DNA of 64,000 nucleotides from Pseudoclavibacter helvolus (GCF_014191305.1 NZ_JACHWJ010000005.1:62001-126000), one strand, 5' to 3'. Positions 17,507 through 26,033 are shown, counted from the first letter of the stretch. Numbers and translations: made by a program. The notes: generated by a model not told the origin, from the sequence alone.

Positions 17507-17782
17507 ATGAATCACGTCCTGACCACCGTCACCACCTCCAATCCGAGCAGCCTGCTCGTCACCATCACGCCAACTTCCGCGACGACCGAAACAGGGAAAC
17601 CATCGCTGCTGCACCGCATCGAGCTGCGCATCGCGCTCTGGCTGCTCCTGCGCAACGCTCGGCGTCAAGAAGTCGCCCTCGACCACGCTGAGCAGGGCCG
17701 CCGCCTCGCGAACAGCGCCGCGCGAGCCCGCCGTGAGCACGACGCGCTCCGCGCCTGGTGCACGCAGTCCATGCATCACTAG
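17507..17782 (+). CDS. Small protein behind a leader peptide, unknown function
   Basis: A 91-residue protein, not assigned to a family. The N-terminal half is rich in T, S and V. A short hydrophobic amphipathic segment (RIELRIALWLLLRN) precedes a helical, strongly charged C-terminal part (HAEQGRRLANSAARARREHD). The ATG has AGGAG about 11 bases upstream; an earlier ATG (17480) lies on the T run and has no ribosome site. The segment LRIALWLLLR resembles small actinobacterial proteins I have seen annotated as hypothetical. The regulated leader suggests the gene is induced under some translational stress, but that is inference. Confidence 0.65.
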   Translation: MNHVLTTVTTSNPSSLLVTITPTSATTETGKPSLLHRIELRIALWLLLRNARRQEVALDHAEQGRRLANSAARARREHDALRAWCTQSMHH

Positions 17783-17814
17783 GACGGGCCCTCACGGGCC
17801 GCCGGCACCAACAG

Positions 17815-17851
17815 GGAAGCCCCGAAGCGCGTGCAGCGCTTCGGGGCTTCC
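17815..17851. terminator. Bidirectional terminator before murB
   Basis: A 16-bp perfect inverted repeat, GGAAGCCCCGAAGCGC and its complement, with a 5-base loop. It lies between the convergent small gene and murB. Confidence 0.8.
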
Positions 17852-17874
17852 GCCTCACCTGGTGTCGTCGGCCC

Positions 17875-18930
17875 TCAGAGCGTCAACCCAACGAGCACGG
17901 GCTCGTTGACGAGCCGCACACCGTACTCCGCTTCGACGCGGGCTCGCACGAAGCGGGCAAGCTCGACGATCTCCTCGGCCGTCGCTCCCCCACGGTTCGT
18001 GATCGCAAGCGTGTGCTTCGACGAGATGGCGGCGTTCGAGCCCGGCAGCGAGTAGCCCTTCTTCACGCCGGCGTGGTCGATCAGCCAAGCTGCGCTCAGC
18101 TTGACGAGCGGCGAACCGTCCTCGTCCTTGCCTGCCTCGAACTTCGGCATCTCCGGCAGCTCGCTCGCGAACGACGAACGCACAACCGGGTTCATGAAGA
18201 ACGAGCCGGACGAAACTGAGTCCTGGTCGTGCGCATCCAGCACCATGCCCTTCGAGGCACGGAGGCGGATGACGGCATCGCGCACGACGTGCACAGGCAT
18301 CCGCTCGCCAAGCGGCACGCCGAGGGCGTTCGCAAGCTGGTCGTACTTGACGGGCTCGCTCTGGCCTTCCGGCATCTCGACGAGGTCGAGCTCCACGCGT
18401 GTGACGATGCCGCGGAGCTCGCCGCGCTTGATCGCGGACGTGCGGTAGCCGAGGCCGAGGTCGGCCGCGTTGATCCAGCGCACGTCGTCGAGGTCGGCGT
18501 CGTAGAACTCGATGCGCGCAAGCACGTCGGACAGCTCCTGCCCGTACGCGCCGATGTTCTGCACGGGGGTCGCGCCGACCGAGCCGGGGATACCGGCGAG
18601 CGCCTCGATGCCGCTCCAGTTGCGGGCCACGGCGTAGTCGACAAGCGCGCTCCACGATTCGCCGGCGTCGACACGAATGCGCGCCTGGCCGACCTTGTCG
18701 ATGGGGCCGTCGAGCTGGTGGATGCCCTTGGTCACGACGTGCAGGACGGGCTCGTCGATGCGGTCGTCGGTGGCGATCGTGTTCGAGCCGCCGCCCAGCA
18801 CAAGCGGCTGCTCGTAGTTCGCGAACAGCTCCCCGGCCGCCGCGACGAGCTCGTCGCGCGTTGCCGGAGCGACGAGGTTCTTCGCCTCGCCCCCGACCTG
18901 CGTGGTCGTCAGCTCGGAGAGCCTCGTCAC
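17875..18930 (-). CDS. murB: UDP-N-acetylmuramate dehydrogenase
   Basis: FAD/NADPH enzyme that reduces UDP-N-acetylenolpyruvoylglucosamine to UDP-MurNAc in peptidoglycan synthesis, in the cytoplasm. The 351-residue protein has the FAD-binding segment LGGGSNTIATDD and GIPGSVGATPVQNIGAYGQE (type I). The catalytic-serine region is SGSFFMNP, and PKFEAGKDEDGSPLVKLSA precedes AWLIDHAGVKKG. The GTG start overlaps the stop of the upstream MaoC-like gene by GTGA, a common arrangement in Actinobacteria. Confidence 0.96.
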   Translation of the reverse strand: MTRLSELTTTQVGGEAKNLVAPATRDELVAAAGELFANYEQPLVLGGGSNTIATDDRIDEPVLHVVTKGIHQLDGPIDKVGQARIRVDAGESWSALVDYAVARNWSGIEALAGIPGSVGATPVQNIGAYGQELSDVLARIEFYDADLDDVRWINAADLGLGYRTSAIKRGELRGIVTRVELDLVEMPEGQSEPVKYDQLANALGVPLGERMPVHVVRDAVIRLRASKGMVLDAHDQDSVSSGSFFMNPVVRSSFASELPEMPKFEAGKDEDGSPLVKLSAAWLIDHAGVKKGYSLPGSNAAISSKHTLAITNRGGATAEEIVELARFVRARVEAEYGVRLVNEPVLVGLTL

Positions 18931-19418
18931 GCGGTGGCCTCTGCGGGCAGAGTTGCCGGGACCTCGCCGCGGAAGTCGGCGCGCACCTGAGACTTCGCGA
19001 GCACGGTCTGTCCGCCGAAAGAGACGACAAGGTCGATGCGACCGACGCCATCCTCCCCGGCGAGCTGACCGATCTTCGCGACGATCGACACCTCGGCACC
19101 TCCCTGCGGGTCGACGACGACGGGGCGCGTGAACCGCACCTGGTAGTCGGCGACACGGCCGGGGTCGCCGAGCGCGTCGACGACGGGCTGCAGCGCGACG
19201 CCCATGGTGAGCATCCCGTGCGCGAGCACGCCGGGGAGCCCGACTGCCTGGGCGACGTCGTCGCGGTAGTGGATGGGGTTGAAGTCGCCGGATGCGCCTG
19301 CGTAGCGCACGAGGTTGTCGCGCGTGAGGGTGACGGTGCGCTCGGCGATGACGGTTCCGGCGTCGAGGCCCGTGAAGTCGGGGCGCGGGAGCACAGCTGC
19401 GGCGGTTGTGTCGGTCAT
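18927..19418 (-). CDS. MaoC-family dehydratase (hotdog fold), HadB-like
   Basis: A 163-residue hotdog-fold protein with the hydratase-2 signature: the catalytic-type dyad in YAGASGDFNPIHYRDD (Asp and His) and GVLAHGMLTMG. Homologues in mycobacteria (HadB) work with HadA as 3-hydroxyacyl-ACP dehydratase. In genera without mycolic acids the substrate is uncertain. The ATG chosen gives MTDTTAAAVLPRP; an upstream in-frame start would overlap the previous gene. It lies between the HadA-like gene and murB with tight spacing, so the three form one operon. Confidence 0.88.
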   Translation of the reverse strand: MTDTTAAAVLPRPDFTGLDAGTVIAERTVTLTRDNLVRYAGASGDFNPIHYRDDVAQAVGLPGVLAHGMLTMGVALQPVVDALGDPGRVADYQVRFTRPVVVDPQGGAEVSIVAKIGQLAGEDGVGRIDLVVSFGGQTVLAKSQVRADFRGEVPATLPAEATA

Positions 19419-19422
19419 GCGG

Positions 19423-19881
19423 TTACTCGCTCTCACTCGGCGTTGCGCGGACCACGAGGGTGGCTGACGCGGTCACGACCTGCTCGCCGGCCGCATCCGT
19501 CAGCACCGTCTCGGCGCTGATCATCGAGTTGCCGCCGAGCGACTTGACGCTCTTCACCTCGAGGGCGGCGCGCAGCTCGTCGCCAGCGACGATGGGGCGC
19601 ACGTACGTGAACCGCTCATCGCCGTGCACGATGTGCGAGAGCTCGATCTGCGCCTCAGGATCGGAGAGCAGCAGCTGCAGCCCCGCGTCCTGCAGCACGG
19701 CAGGGAACGTGGCTGGCGCGACGAGGTCGGCGTAGCCGGCTGCCTGCGCCGCGGCGACGTCGAAGTGCGTCGGGTGCGAGGCCAGCACGGCCTTCGCGAA
19801 CGAACGGATGTGCTCTCGGCCCACGAGGTACGGCTCGGGGAGCTCGTACCGGCGGCCGGCAAGTTCAGGGTTCACAGACAC
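19423..19881 (-). CDS. MaoC-like N-terminal-type dehydratase, HadA-like
   Basis: A 152-residue protein of the FAS1 dehydratase/MaoC N-terminal type, starting MSVNPELAGRRYELPEPYLV. It has LVAPATFPAVLQ and HGDERFTYVRPIVAGDEL, but it lacks the full D..H hydratase motif that the next gene has. This fits an accessory subunit pairing with the HadB-like protein. The frame is open far upstream with shadow sequence; the GTG chosen matches the usual N-terminus of the family but has only a weak ribosome site. Ends four bases before the HadB-like ATG. Confidence 0.85.
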   Translation of the reverse strand: MSVNPELAGRRYELPEPYLVGREHIRSFAKAVLASHPTHFDVAAAQAAGYADLVAPATFPAVLQDAGLQLLLSDPEAQIELSHIVHGDERFTYVRPIVAGDELRAALEVKSVKSLGGNSMISAETVLTDAAGEQVVTASATLVVRATPSESE

Positions 19882-20092
19882 GGCCGCCAGTCTACGTGGC
19901 GGCACCGACAGTGGCGCTGGAGGCCGCCTCAGGAGCACCGCGAGGGCAGTTCTGCCCTTTCCAGTGATGGTGGCCCGTTCTAGGGTGCGGTGACGGCGTT
20001 CGGGTGGAGAGCGCCGCTGCACCAAGTTCCTGGGGTTCCGTCTTGCCACGCACACAAAATCGGCTGAACGGCCGGATCGAGGTGTCGACCTC

Positions 20093-20680
20093 GTGAGCGC
20101 CACAGGCGCGCTCGGCGCGATCGCGCTCGTCTCCGCGCTCGCTCTCGGAGCGCATCCGCTCACCGTTGATTCACCCGACGATCTGCCGGAGCCGACGCAG
20201 GAGATGCTCAACGCCTCTGTCACCCAGTGGAACCCGGACGGCTCGGTCACCCAGTGGTCGCTGGAGGGCAGCGTCGATGAGCTCTCGAAAGAGGTCGACG
20301 AGGGGCCAAACACTGTGGTGACGCTCAAGAGCGACATCCTCTTCGACTTCAACAGCGCGGCTGTGCCGGACACCGCCGGCGTCGCGATCGTCGAGGCCGT
20401 CAAGGGCGCGCCGCAGGGAGCTGCCGTCACGATCGGCGGGCACACCGACAGCGTCGGCGACCCGGCGTCGAACCTGACCCTGTCGCAGCAGCGCGCAGAC
20501 GTGGTCGCCACGATCATCCGCACCGAACGCCCCGACCTGCAGATCACGGCCACGGCTACGGCTACGGCGACACACAATCCATCGCCGAGAACACCACCGG
20601 CGGCGAAGACAACCCAGACGGACGCGCGCAGAACCGCCGCGTCGAGATCACGTACGCGAAGGCCTAGAGCACCATCATGA
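20093..20680 (+). CDS. OmpA-domain protein, C-terminus frameshifted
   Basis: Secreted or membrane-anchored protein with hydrophobic N-terminus (GALGAIALVSALALGA) and an OmpA/MotB peptidoglycan-binding domain from about residue 75. It shows VVTLKSDILFDFNSAAVPD, IGGHTDSVG and LSQQRADVVATI. The last part in this frame is nonsense rich in TATATAT. In another frame the same DNA, from 20548 to a TAG at 20665-20667, gives GYGYGDTQSIAEN and DGRAQNRRVEITYAKA, the expected OmpA end. One missing G in ACG-GGC (read as ACGGCC) explains it. The GTG start is tentative: a charged stretch just upstream in another frame would make a better signal peptide. The next gene starts within 10 bases of the restored stop. 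Confidence 0.75.
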   Translation: MSATGALGAIALVSALALGAHPLTVDSPDDLPEPTQEMLNASVTQWNPDGSVTQWSLEGSVDELSKEVDEGPNTVVTLKSDILFDFNSAAVPDTAGVAIVEAVKGAPQGAAVTIGGHTDSVGDPASNLTLSQQRADVVATIIRTERPDLQITATATATATHNPSPRTPPAAKTTQTDARRTAASRSRTRRPRAPS

Positions 20681-21279
20681 GCAGAACACGCACCACGGCC
20701 CTCGCGGGCCTCCTCTTCGTCGGCGCCCTCACACTCAACGGAAGCTCGCTGTTCGGCGGGAACGGCGACCCCTCGCAGACCACAGGCACCGACAGCACCT
20801 CGCAGACCGACGGCCAGCAGAGCCAGCCTTCAGGCGAACCGGGGGTCGTCGCCTACGACAAGTCGAAGGTCGTCGCGACGCAAGTGGTGACGATGCCGAA
20901 CGGCCTCGGCACCGCGACCGTCGAGATCTACCCGCTCAACGTTGAGGGCAAGACGCAGATCATGACGGCGTTCATCACGCCGCACCTCACGAACCCGGAC
21001 CCGACGGCCGCCCCTAGCGACATGTTCACGCTCTACGACTTCAACGGCGAGCGCAGATGGCAACCTGTCCTTATCGATCAGGGGAATGTCAAGCAGCACT
21101 CACCCCTCGAAAACACCGGTCTGGATTTCTGGACCACCGACTACATCACGGCCGTCGGCACTGACGGCGTCCCGATGCCTGTCTGGGCCGTATTCGCGGC
21201 GCCGCAGGACGGCGCGACGAGCTTCGACGTGGTCATCGGCGAGAGCTACCCGCGCTTCGAGAACATCCCCGTCGAGTAG
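20677..21279 (+). CDS. Secreted protein of unknown function, paired with the OmpA-like gene
   Basis: A 200-residue protein with a signal peptide (MSRTRTTALAGLLFVGALTL). A low-complexity S/T/Q linker follows (residues 28-52, GDPSQTTGTDSTSQTDGQQS), then an extracytoplasmic beta-rich domain (about residues 55-200) with no cysteine. No family recognised. It begins right after the OmpA-like gene and was probably translated with it, suggesting a joint role at the cell wall. Confidence 0.75.
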   Translation: MSRTRTTALAGLLFVGALTLNGSSLFGGNGDPSQTTGTDSTSQTDGQQSQPSGEPGVVAYDKSKVVATQVVTMPNGLGTATVEIYPLNVEGKTQIMTAFITPHLTNPDPTAAPSDMFTLYDFNGERRWQPVLIDQGNVKQHSPLENTGLDFWTTDYITAVGTDGVPMPVWAVFAAPQDGATSFDVVIGESYPRFENIPVE

Positions 21280-21335
21280 CCGACGCTTTCCGCGCAGAGA
21301 GCTCGGCCCGGTCGCGGCCCCGCAGTCTCGGTCTC

Positions 21336-21406
21336 AGTCTCGGGATGGGTTTCGCACTTCCGGATGGCTTGCAACCCATCCGGAAGCGTGGAAGCCATCC
21401 CGAGAC
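21336..21406. repeat. 71-bp palindromic repeat, copy 1
   Basis: Identical base for base to 21791-21861. It folds as a two-tier hairpin: outer arms GTCTCGGGATGG / CCATCCCGAGAC (12 bp), an 8-base internal mismatch on each side, inner arms CTTCCGGATGG / CCATCCGGAAG (11 bp) and an 8-base loop. The last base overlaps the stop codon of the 107-aa gene. Confidence 0.9.
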
Positions 21407-21729
21407 TAGGTTCGCTCTGGCGTCCGCCAGTTCGGGACGACGCCGACCCAGCCGACGCCTTCATCGTCGAAGCGAAACGTCGACCTCGGAGCGCCGTGCG
21501 GCTCGCACACAACCTCCGAGAGGTAGTTCGCGAACGACTCTTCGTCACCGAAGTGACCTTCGATCCAGTGTTCCTCCCGACCAACGGGAAACGTGAGGTA
21601 CGAGTACCGGGCGATGACGTACACCGAGTCCTCATTCGTGACGCCGAGCTCGAGAACTACTGGCGCATGCGGCATCCCCTCGGGCGCAAGGTACCTGCGC
21701 AAGTACTCGGCGACGGTGTCTGAACGCAT
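21406..21729 (-). CDS. Hypothetical protein between two palindromic repeats
   Basis: A 107-residue acidic cytoplasmic protein, not recognised. It starts MRSDTVAEYLRRYLAPEG and contains VVLELGVTNEDSVYVIARYSYL and a C-terminal aromatic stretch (GVGWVGVVPNWRTPERT). Codon use is a little less GC3-biased than in neighbours. No ribosome site precedes the ATG. It is flanked by two exact 71-bp palindromes and may travel with them. A longer upstream reading through repeat 2 exists but is repeat sequence. Confidence 0.6.
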   Translation of the reverse strand: MRSDTVAEYLRRYLAPEGMPHAPVVLELGVTNEDSVYVIARYSYLTFPVGREEHWIEGHFGDEESFANYLSEVVCEPHGAPRSTFRFDDEGVGWVGVVPNWRTPERT

Positions 21730-21790
21730 ACACAGATCATGTCGTACCCCGGTGGGAAGTCGGCACTGACTCCGCAGCATCCCGCCCACG

Positions 21791-21861
21791 AGTCTCGGGA
21801 TGGGTTTCGCACTTCCGGATGGCTTGCAACCCATCCGGAAGCGTGGAAGCCATCCCGAGAC
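21791..21861. repeat. 71-bp palindromic repeat, copy 2
   Basis: Exact second copy of 21336-21406, about 60 bp upstream of the 107-aa gene's start. Since the element is palindromic, the two copies can be read as direct or inverted. Confidence 0.9.
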
Positions 21862-21908
21862 GAAGAAGAATCGCCGAGACGAAGCCGAGCCAATCGAGCC
21901 GACACGAC

Positions 21909-21943
21909 ACGAGACGAGACGAGACGAGACGAGACGAGACGAG
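21909..21943. repeat. GAGAC pentanucleotide tandem repeat
   Basis: Six to seven copies of GAGAC in a row, inside a longer purine-rich stretch (21862-21960) with no gene. Copy number may vary between isolates. Confidence 0.8.
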
Positions 21944-22080
21944 CCAAGCCGAGCAGGAACCCGGGCCGACGGGTTGTGAGACGTTCCTCATGAACGGGTC
22001 ATGAACGGCTTATGAACGGTGACCAGTGTCGTCCTTACGTCGCGGCGACTGGCGCTGCGGCCTCGAGGAGGTCGGCGGAT

Positions 22081-23301
22081 ATGACACAGGTACCCGGGCG
22101 CATTTTGGTCGCCCCAAGCGGTTTCAAGGAGAGCCTCTCGGCCGAGCAGGTCGCCGACGCCATCGCATCCGGTGTGCGCCGAGTGCTGCCAGGCGCGGTG
22201 ATCGACCGCGTCCCCGTTGTCGACGGCGGCGAGGGATCGGCACGAACGCTCGCGGCCGCCACGGGTGGGCGTCTGGTTGAGCGCACAGTCACGGGCCCCG
22301 TCGGCCTCCCGGTGACGGCCGTCCTCGCGCTCCTTGGGGGCGAAGCGAAGGGCACGGCAGTCGTGGAGATGGCGGAGGCTGCTGGCCTGCGTCTTGTGCC
22401 GCAGGACCTGCGGGATCCGGGGGCAACGACCACCCGTGGAGTTGGGGAACTCATCCGCGCCGCGCTGGATGAGGGTGCGAAGCGAATCCTCGTCGGCTGC
22501 GGCGACTCCGGCACCTGCGACGGAGGGGCGGGAGCGCTGCAGGCGTTGGGCGCACGCATCACGGATTCGAGCGGCGCCGAGATCGGAGACGGCGGCAACG
22601 CTCTCGCCGATGTCTCGGCGCTGGATCTCTCCGGGCTCGATGCACGTCTCTCTGGCGTGGACATCTTCGTCGCATGCAACCCGCACAACGTCCTCACGGG
22701 ACCTCGCGGCGTCGCCCGCGTCTTCGGTCCGCAGAAGGGGGCTACGCCCGAGCAGGTCGACGTGCTCGACGCGGCGCTCGAGCGTTGGGCTGGCGTGCTG
22801 AGCCGGGATGGGGTGCAGCCGAAGTCCTACGACCTCGCCACCGGCAGCTGCACCGGAGCGTCCGGCGGCCTCGGTGCTGGGCTCGCGGGCGGCCTCGGCG
22901 CACGCCTCATGCCGCGGTTCGAGGTCATGCTCGACCACGTCGACCTCGACGCGCTTGTCAGGCTCGCCGACCTCGTCATCACGGCCGAAGGTTCCATCGA
23001 CGAGCAGACACCGCACGGCAAGGTGCCCGCCGAGGTCGCGCGACGCGCAAAGGAGCAGGGGAAGCCGGTGTTCGCCCTCGCCGGCACCATCGGCCGTCAT
23101 GCGCGGGACGTGCACGACATCGGCATCGACGCGATCGTCTCGATCGTGCCGCTCCCCCTGACCCTTGAGGAGTCGATCGCCCGATCGCCGCAGCTGCTCA
23201 CCGATGCGGCCGAGCGTTCGATGCGGCTCATGATGATCGGCTGCCAGCTCGGACAGGTCGAGCATCCCGAGCCAGTCCCGCTGCTGCGGAGCGTGTCGTG
23301 A
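22081..23301 (+). CDS. glxK: Glycerate kinase
   Basis: Phosphorylates D-glycerate, linking glyoxylate or serine/sugar-acid breakdown to glycolysis. The 406-residue protein has the GlxK/GarK family N-terminus RILVAPSGFKESLSAEQVA, the glycine-rich VVDGGEGSARTL, and GCGDSGTCDGGAGALQALG. TAEGSIDEQTPHGKVP lies near the C-terminus. It is slightly longer than the usual 370-385 residues through its C-terminal tail. The ATG is backed by GAGGAGG. The stop overlaps the start of a transporter gene (GTGA), so glycerate or a related carboxylate is a likely transported substrate. Confidence 0.93.
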   Translation: MTQVPGRILVAPSGFKESLSAEQVADAIASGVRRVLPGAVIDRVPVVDGGEGSARTLAAATGGRLVERTVTGPVGLPVTAVLALLGGEAKGTAVVEMAEAAGLRLVPQDLRDPGATTTRGVGELIRAALDEGAKRILVGCGDSGTCDGGAGALQALGARITDSSGAEIGDGGNALADVSALDLSGLDARLSGVDIFVACNPHNVLTGPRGVARVFGPQKGATPEQVDVLDAALERWAGVLSRDGVQPKSYDLATGSCTGASGGLGAGLAGGLGARLMPRFEVMLDHVDLDALVRLADLVITAEGSIDEQTPHGKVPAEVARRAKEQGKPVFALAGTIGRHARDVHDIGIDAIVSIVPLPLTLEESIARSPQLLTDAAERSMRLMMIGCQLGQVEHPEPVPLLRSVS

Positions 23302-24818
23302 GCGGGCCGGTTGCGGTGGCGCACGACCAGGCCCGAGCGGCGAGTCCGGCGGGGAAGAGCGAGCAAGGAGAGCGACCAGGTCGCCCCTTCCGCTTTCGGG
23401 CTCCCCTCCGTGCGTGGATGCGCCTCTCCCTCCGCACGCGCTGGGCGGTCGCCCTCATAGCGGTCATCGGCGCCGTGGTCTGCCTGCCCGGAGATCTCCC
23501 GGCGGAGGTGCGCCTGGCGCTGTTCGCGTTCGCCGCCGCCACGGTGCTGTGGACGTTGACGGACCTGGAGCCCGGCTACGTAGCGCTCGGTGCGGGCCTG
23601 CTGGCGTGCATCCCGACCGGACGCCAGGAGGAGTTCTTCTCCGCGCTCGGCAACGACGTCGTGTGGCTCATCGTGGGGGCCTTCATCATCGGCGGTGCGA
23701 CCGCAGGCTCGGGACTCGCGGCCCGCTTGACCGGCGCGATCATCGGCAGGGCACGATCGGTGCGCGGACTGATGTGGCTGGTCACGGCCGCAATCGTGCC
23801 GCTGTCGTTTCTCGTGCCGTCAACATCCGGTCGCGCCGCCGTGCTGCTCCCCGTCTACCGATCCCTGACGGAGCGGCTGGGCGACGTGCGGGTCTCCAAA
23901 GCGCTCGGCCTGCTCATGCCAACCGTGGTTCTCGTCTCGACGACCGCGACTCTTGTCGGCGCCACCTCCCACCTCGTCGCCGTCGACCTCCTGCAGCAGG
24001 CGACCGGTGACACCATCTCGTACCTGCAGTGGGCGCTGTGGGGTGCCCCGTTCGGCATCGCCGCGAGCGTCCTCGTGTGCGTCGCCGTGCAGGTCCTGTT
24101 CCTCCGTCGCGAGGAGCGGCGGCGGCCGATCGCGCAGCCGCCGGCGGCCGCGACAAGCGGCCGCGCTCCGCTCACGCGTGCCGAGCGCACCGTCGCCGCC
24201 GTGGTCGGGCTGGCGCTTGTGGGCTGGCTCACGGAGCCGCTGCACGGGCTGGGGATCGCGGCCGTCACGATCATCGCCGCGATCGTGCTCTGCGCGCCGG
24301 GTATCGGCGTGATGAAGTGGAAGGAAGGCGTGGCCTCGGTGTCGTGGCCACTCGTGCTGTTCGTCGCCGGGGCGCTCGCGCTCGGCAGCGCGCTCGTGGA
24401 GACGGGGGCAGGCGACTGGATCGTGTCGAGCCTCTTCGCGCTGAGCGGCATCGACCAGCTGGCCTCGACTCTCGCCCTAGTCGCGATCATCGCCCTGCTT
24501 TCCGTGACAGCGCACGTCTACGTCACATCGCACACGGTGCGGGCGATTGCGCTCATCCCGCCGTTCCTCGCGCTCGCCGCGACGGCCGACCTCTCACCCG
24601 TCGCCGTGGTGTTCGTCGTGAGCATCGGGCTCGACTACTGCCTCACCCTGCCGGTGAGCTCGAAAGCACTGCTCGTCTTCACCGATGCGGAGGGTCGCGG
24701 AGAGGGGCTCGCCCCTCGCGACCTGCTCCGGCTCTCGCTTGTGGTGCTCCCGCCCTACATCGGCCTGATGGTCGTCATGTACGAGGTGTGGTGGAAGCAC
24801 ACGGGCCTGGCCTTGTAG
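23298..24818 (+). CDS. SLC13/DASS-family anion:sodium symporter
   Basis: A 506-residue membrane protein with an N-terminal cytoplasmic stretch of about 45 residues and roughly 12 hydrophobic segments. It has DASS features such as GNDVVWLIVGAFIIGGAT, PTVVLVSTTATLVGATSH (first SNT-like hairpin) and SVTAHVYVTSHTVRAIAL with SIGLDYCLTLPVSSKAL in the second half. Translationally coupled to glycerate kinase, so uptake of glycerate or a dicarboxylate is the best guess; the family also moves citrate and sulfate. The start is the GTG overlapping the kinase TGA. Confidence 0.87.
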   Translation: MSGPVAVAHDQARAASPAGKSEQGERPGRPFRFRAPLRAWMRLSLRTRWAVALIAVIGAVVCLPGDLPAEVRLALFAFAAATVLWTLTDLEPGYVALGAGLLACIPTGRQEEFFSALGNDVVWLIVGAFIIGGATAGSGLAARLTGAIIGRARSVRGLMWLVTAAIVPLSFLVPSTSGRAAVLLPVYRSLTERLGDVRVSKALGLLMPTVVLVSTTATLVGATSHLVAVDLLQQATGDTISYLQWALWGAPFGIAASVLVCVAVQVLFLRREERRRPIAQPPAAATSGRAPLTRAERTVAAVVGLALVGWLTEPLHGLGIAAVTIIAAIVLCAPGIGVMKWKEGVASVSWPLVLFVAGALALGSALVETGAGDWIVSSLFALSGIDQLASTLALVAIIALLSVTAHVYVTSHTVRAIALIPPFLALAATADLSPVAVVFVVSIGLDYCLTLPVSSKALLVFTDAEGRGEGLAPRDLLRLSLVVLPPYIGLMVVMYEVWWKHTGLAL

Positions 24819-24847
24819 GCCAAGCCCCGCGCATCCCGCCGCGCGAC

Positions 24848-25738
24848 TCAGACGGCGACGAGGTGCGGCGGCGTGGATGCGGCGACCGAGGCAGATCCCG
24901 AGACGGAGGCGCGTGCCTCTGCCGCGCTCGAGAAGAGCGCGCGCTGCGTGAAGTCGAGCGACTCGAGGTCGACGCGCGAGATGGTGTCCTCGGGAACCGA
25001 GGTCCAGCCGGCCGTGTCGATGCCGGTTGACGAGAAGACGGTCGTGCCGTCGGCTGCGCGGAGCATGCTCAGTCGGTAGTACTCGTCGGTGTGCCCGTTT
25101 GGCAGCGTGGAGGCGTCGATGCCATAGCGCGCGAACGTCTCCTCGGTGACGTGCGCCGTGCTCGAGGCATGCACAACAACCAGCTCGTCTGCGGAGAGGA
25201 TGGTCGCGTTGAGGCTCGACTCGGGGAACTCTGCGCGCAGCACACGGACGGCTGCGGCAGCCGCGTCCTCGAGCGAGAGCTCGTCGCGCACGTTCTGACG
25301 GACGAGGCCGAAGTACAGCTCGCTGTCGGTGTCGCCGGCGACTGTCGCGCGGATGTCCGGGCGGAGCAGATCATCGAAGCGCCACGTGGGAACGATAGAG
25401 CCGTTGTGCGCAAACGCGAGGCCGTCGGCGACGAACGGGTGCGTGTTGACCTTGGTGCGCTTGAAGTCGTCGGTCGCGAGGCGCAGGTGCACGATGCGCG
25501 CGTTGGAGGGCGCATCCGCGAGTAGCGTCGAGAGCAGCGGGTCGTTCTGGCCGGGCGTCGAAATGCGCAGCGATTCAATCTCGCGCTCGGTCTCACCGAA
25601 GCCTGCCGCGAGCCACGCGGTGCCCCAGCCGTCGTTGTGCACGCTGGTCATGCGCTGGAAGGCGTCGCTGTTCATGTCTCCGATCACCTTCGTGACGGTG
25701 GTGTCACGTGGGGCTGCGTAAGCGAGCAGACGGCACAT
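24848..25738 (-). CDS. Class II glutamine amidotransferase
   Basis: A 296-residue N-terminal-nucleophile amidotransferase. The initiator Met is followed by Cys2 (MCRLLAYAAP), the expected catalytic residue after Met removal. HNDGWGTAWLA, HLRLATD and FAHNGSIVPTWR are family motifs. It resembles YafJ and EgtC (ergothioneine) proteins, but no egt genes are nearby, so the substrate is open. It is convergent with the symporter gene and divergent from the ABC gene at 26034, with a 295-bp spacer in which I see no gene. Confidence 0.9.
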   Translation of the reverse strand: MCRLLAYAAPRDTTVTKVIGDMNSDAFQRMTSVHNDGWGTAWLAAGFGETEREIESLRISTPGQNDPLLSTLLADAPSNARIVHLRLATDDFKRTKVNTHPFVADGLAFAHNGSIVPTWRFDDLLRPDIRATVAGDTDSELYFGLVRQNVRDELSLEDAAAAAVRVLRAEFPESSLNATILSADELVVVHASSTAHVTEETFARYGIDASTLPNGHTDEYYRLSMLRAADGTTVFSSTGIDTAGWTSVPEDTISRVDLESLDFTQRALFSSAAEARASVSGSASVAASTPPHLVAV

Positions 25739-26033
25739 GTGCGAACTCCTTCCAATGTTGTCGAGCGGGCTGATGTGTGTTGTTCGGAGCCGAGCGGCTC
25801 ACGAGCATCTGTCCATCCTGTGACAGTGCCGTCGCGCCGTCCACCTTCGCGACGTTGTGTGACGGACGATTGCGGCGGCCTACGGAGCTCGGCTCTACGG
25901 CCTCTGTCCAACATGAGTGCAATTTCGGGCGTTATCCGGCTCCAGCCGTCGAAACGGGCTGATAATGCACTGAAGTTGGTCACGCGCGACACCTCCCAGC
26001 GTGGCGACGCGTCGGCTCGCTACGTTGGGGCGC

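Noticed and set aside
17480-17509. ATG at 17480 as start of the 91-aa gene
   Set aside because: It overlaps the T run of the terminator-like stem and has no ribosome site; the ATG at 17507 has AGGAG.
21862-21990. GAGAC repeats as a coding Arg/Asp-rich peptide
   Set aside because: No ribosome site or biased codon use; short frames across it are repeat translations only.
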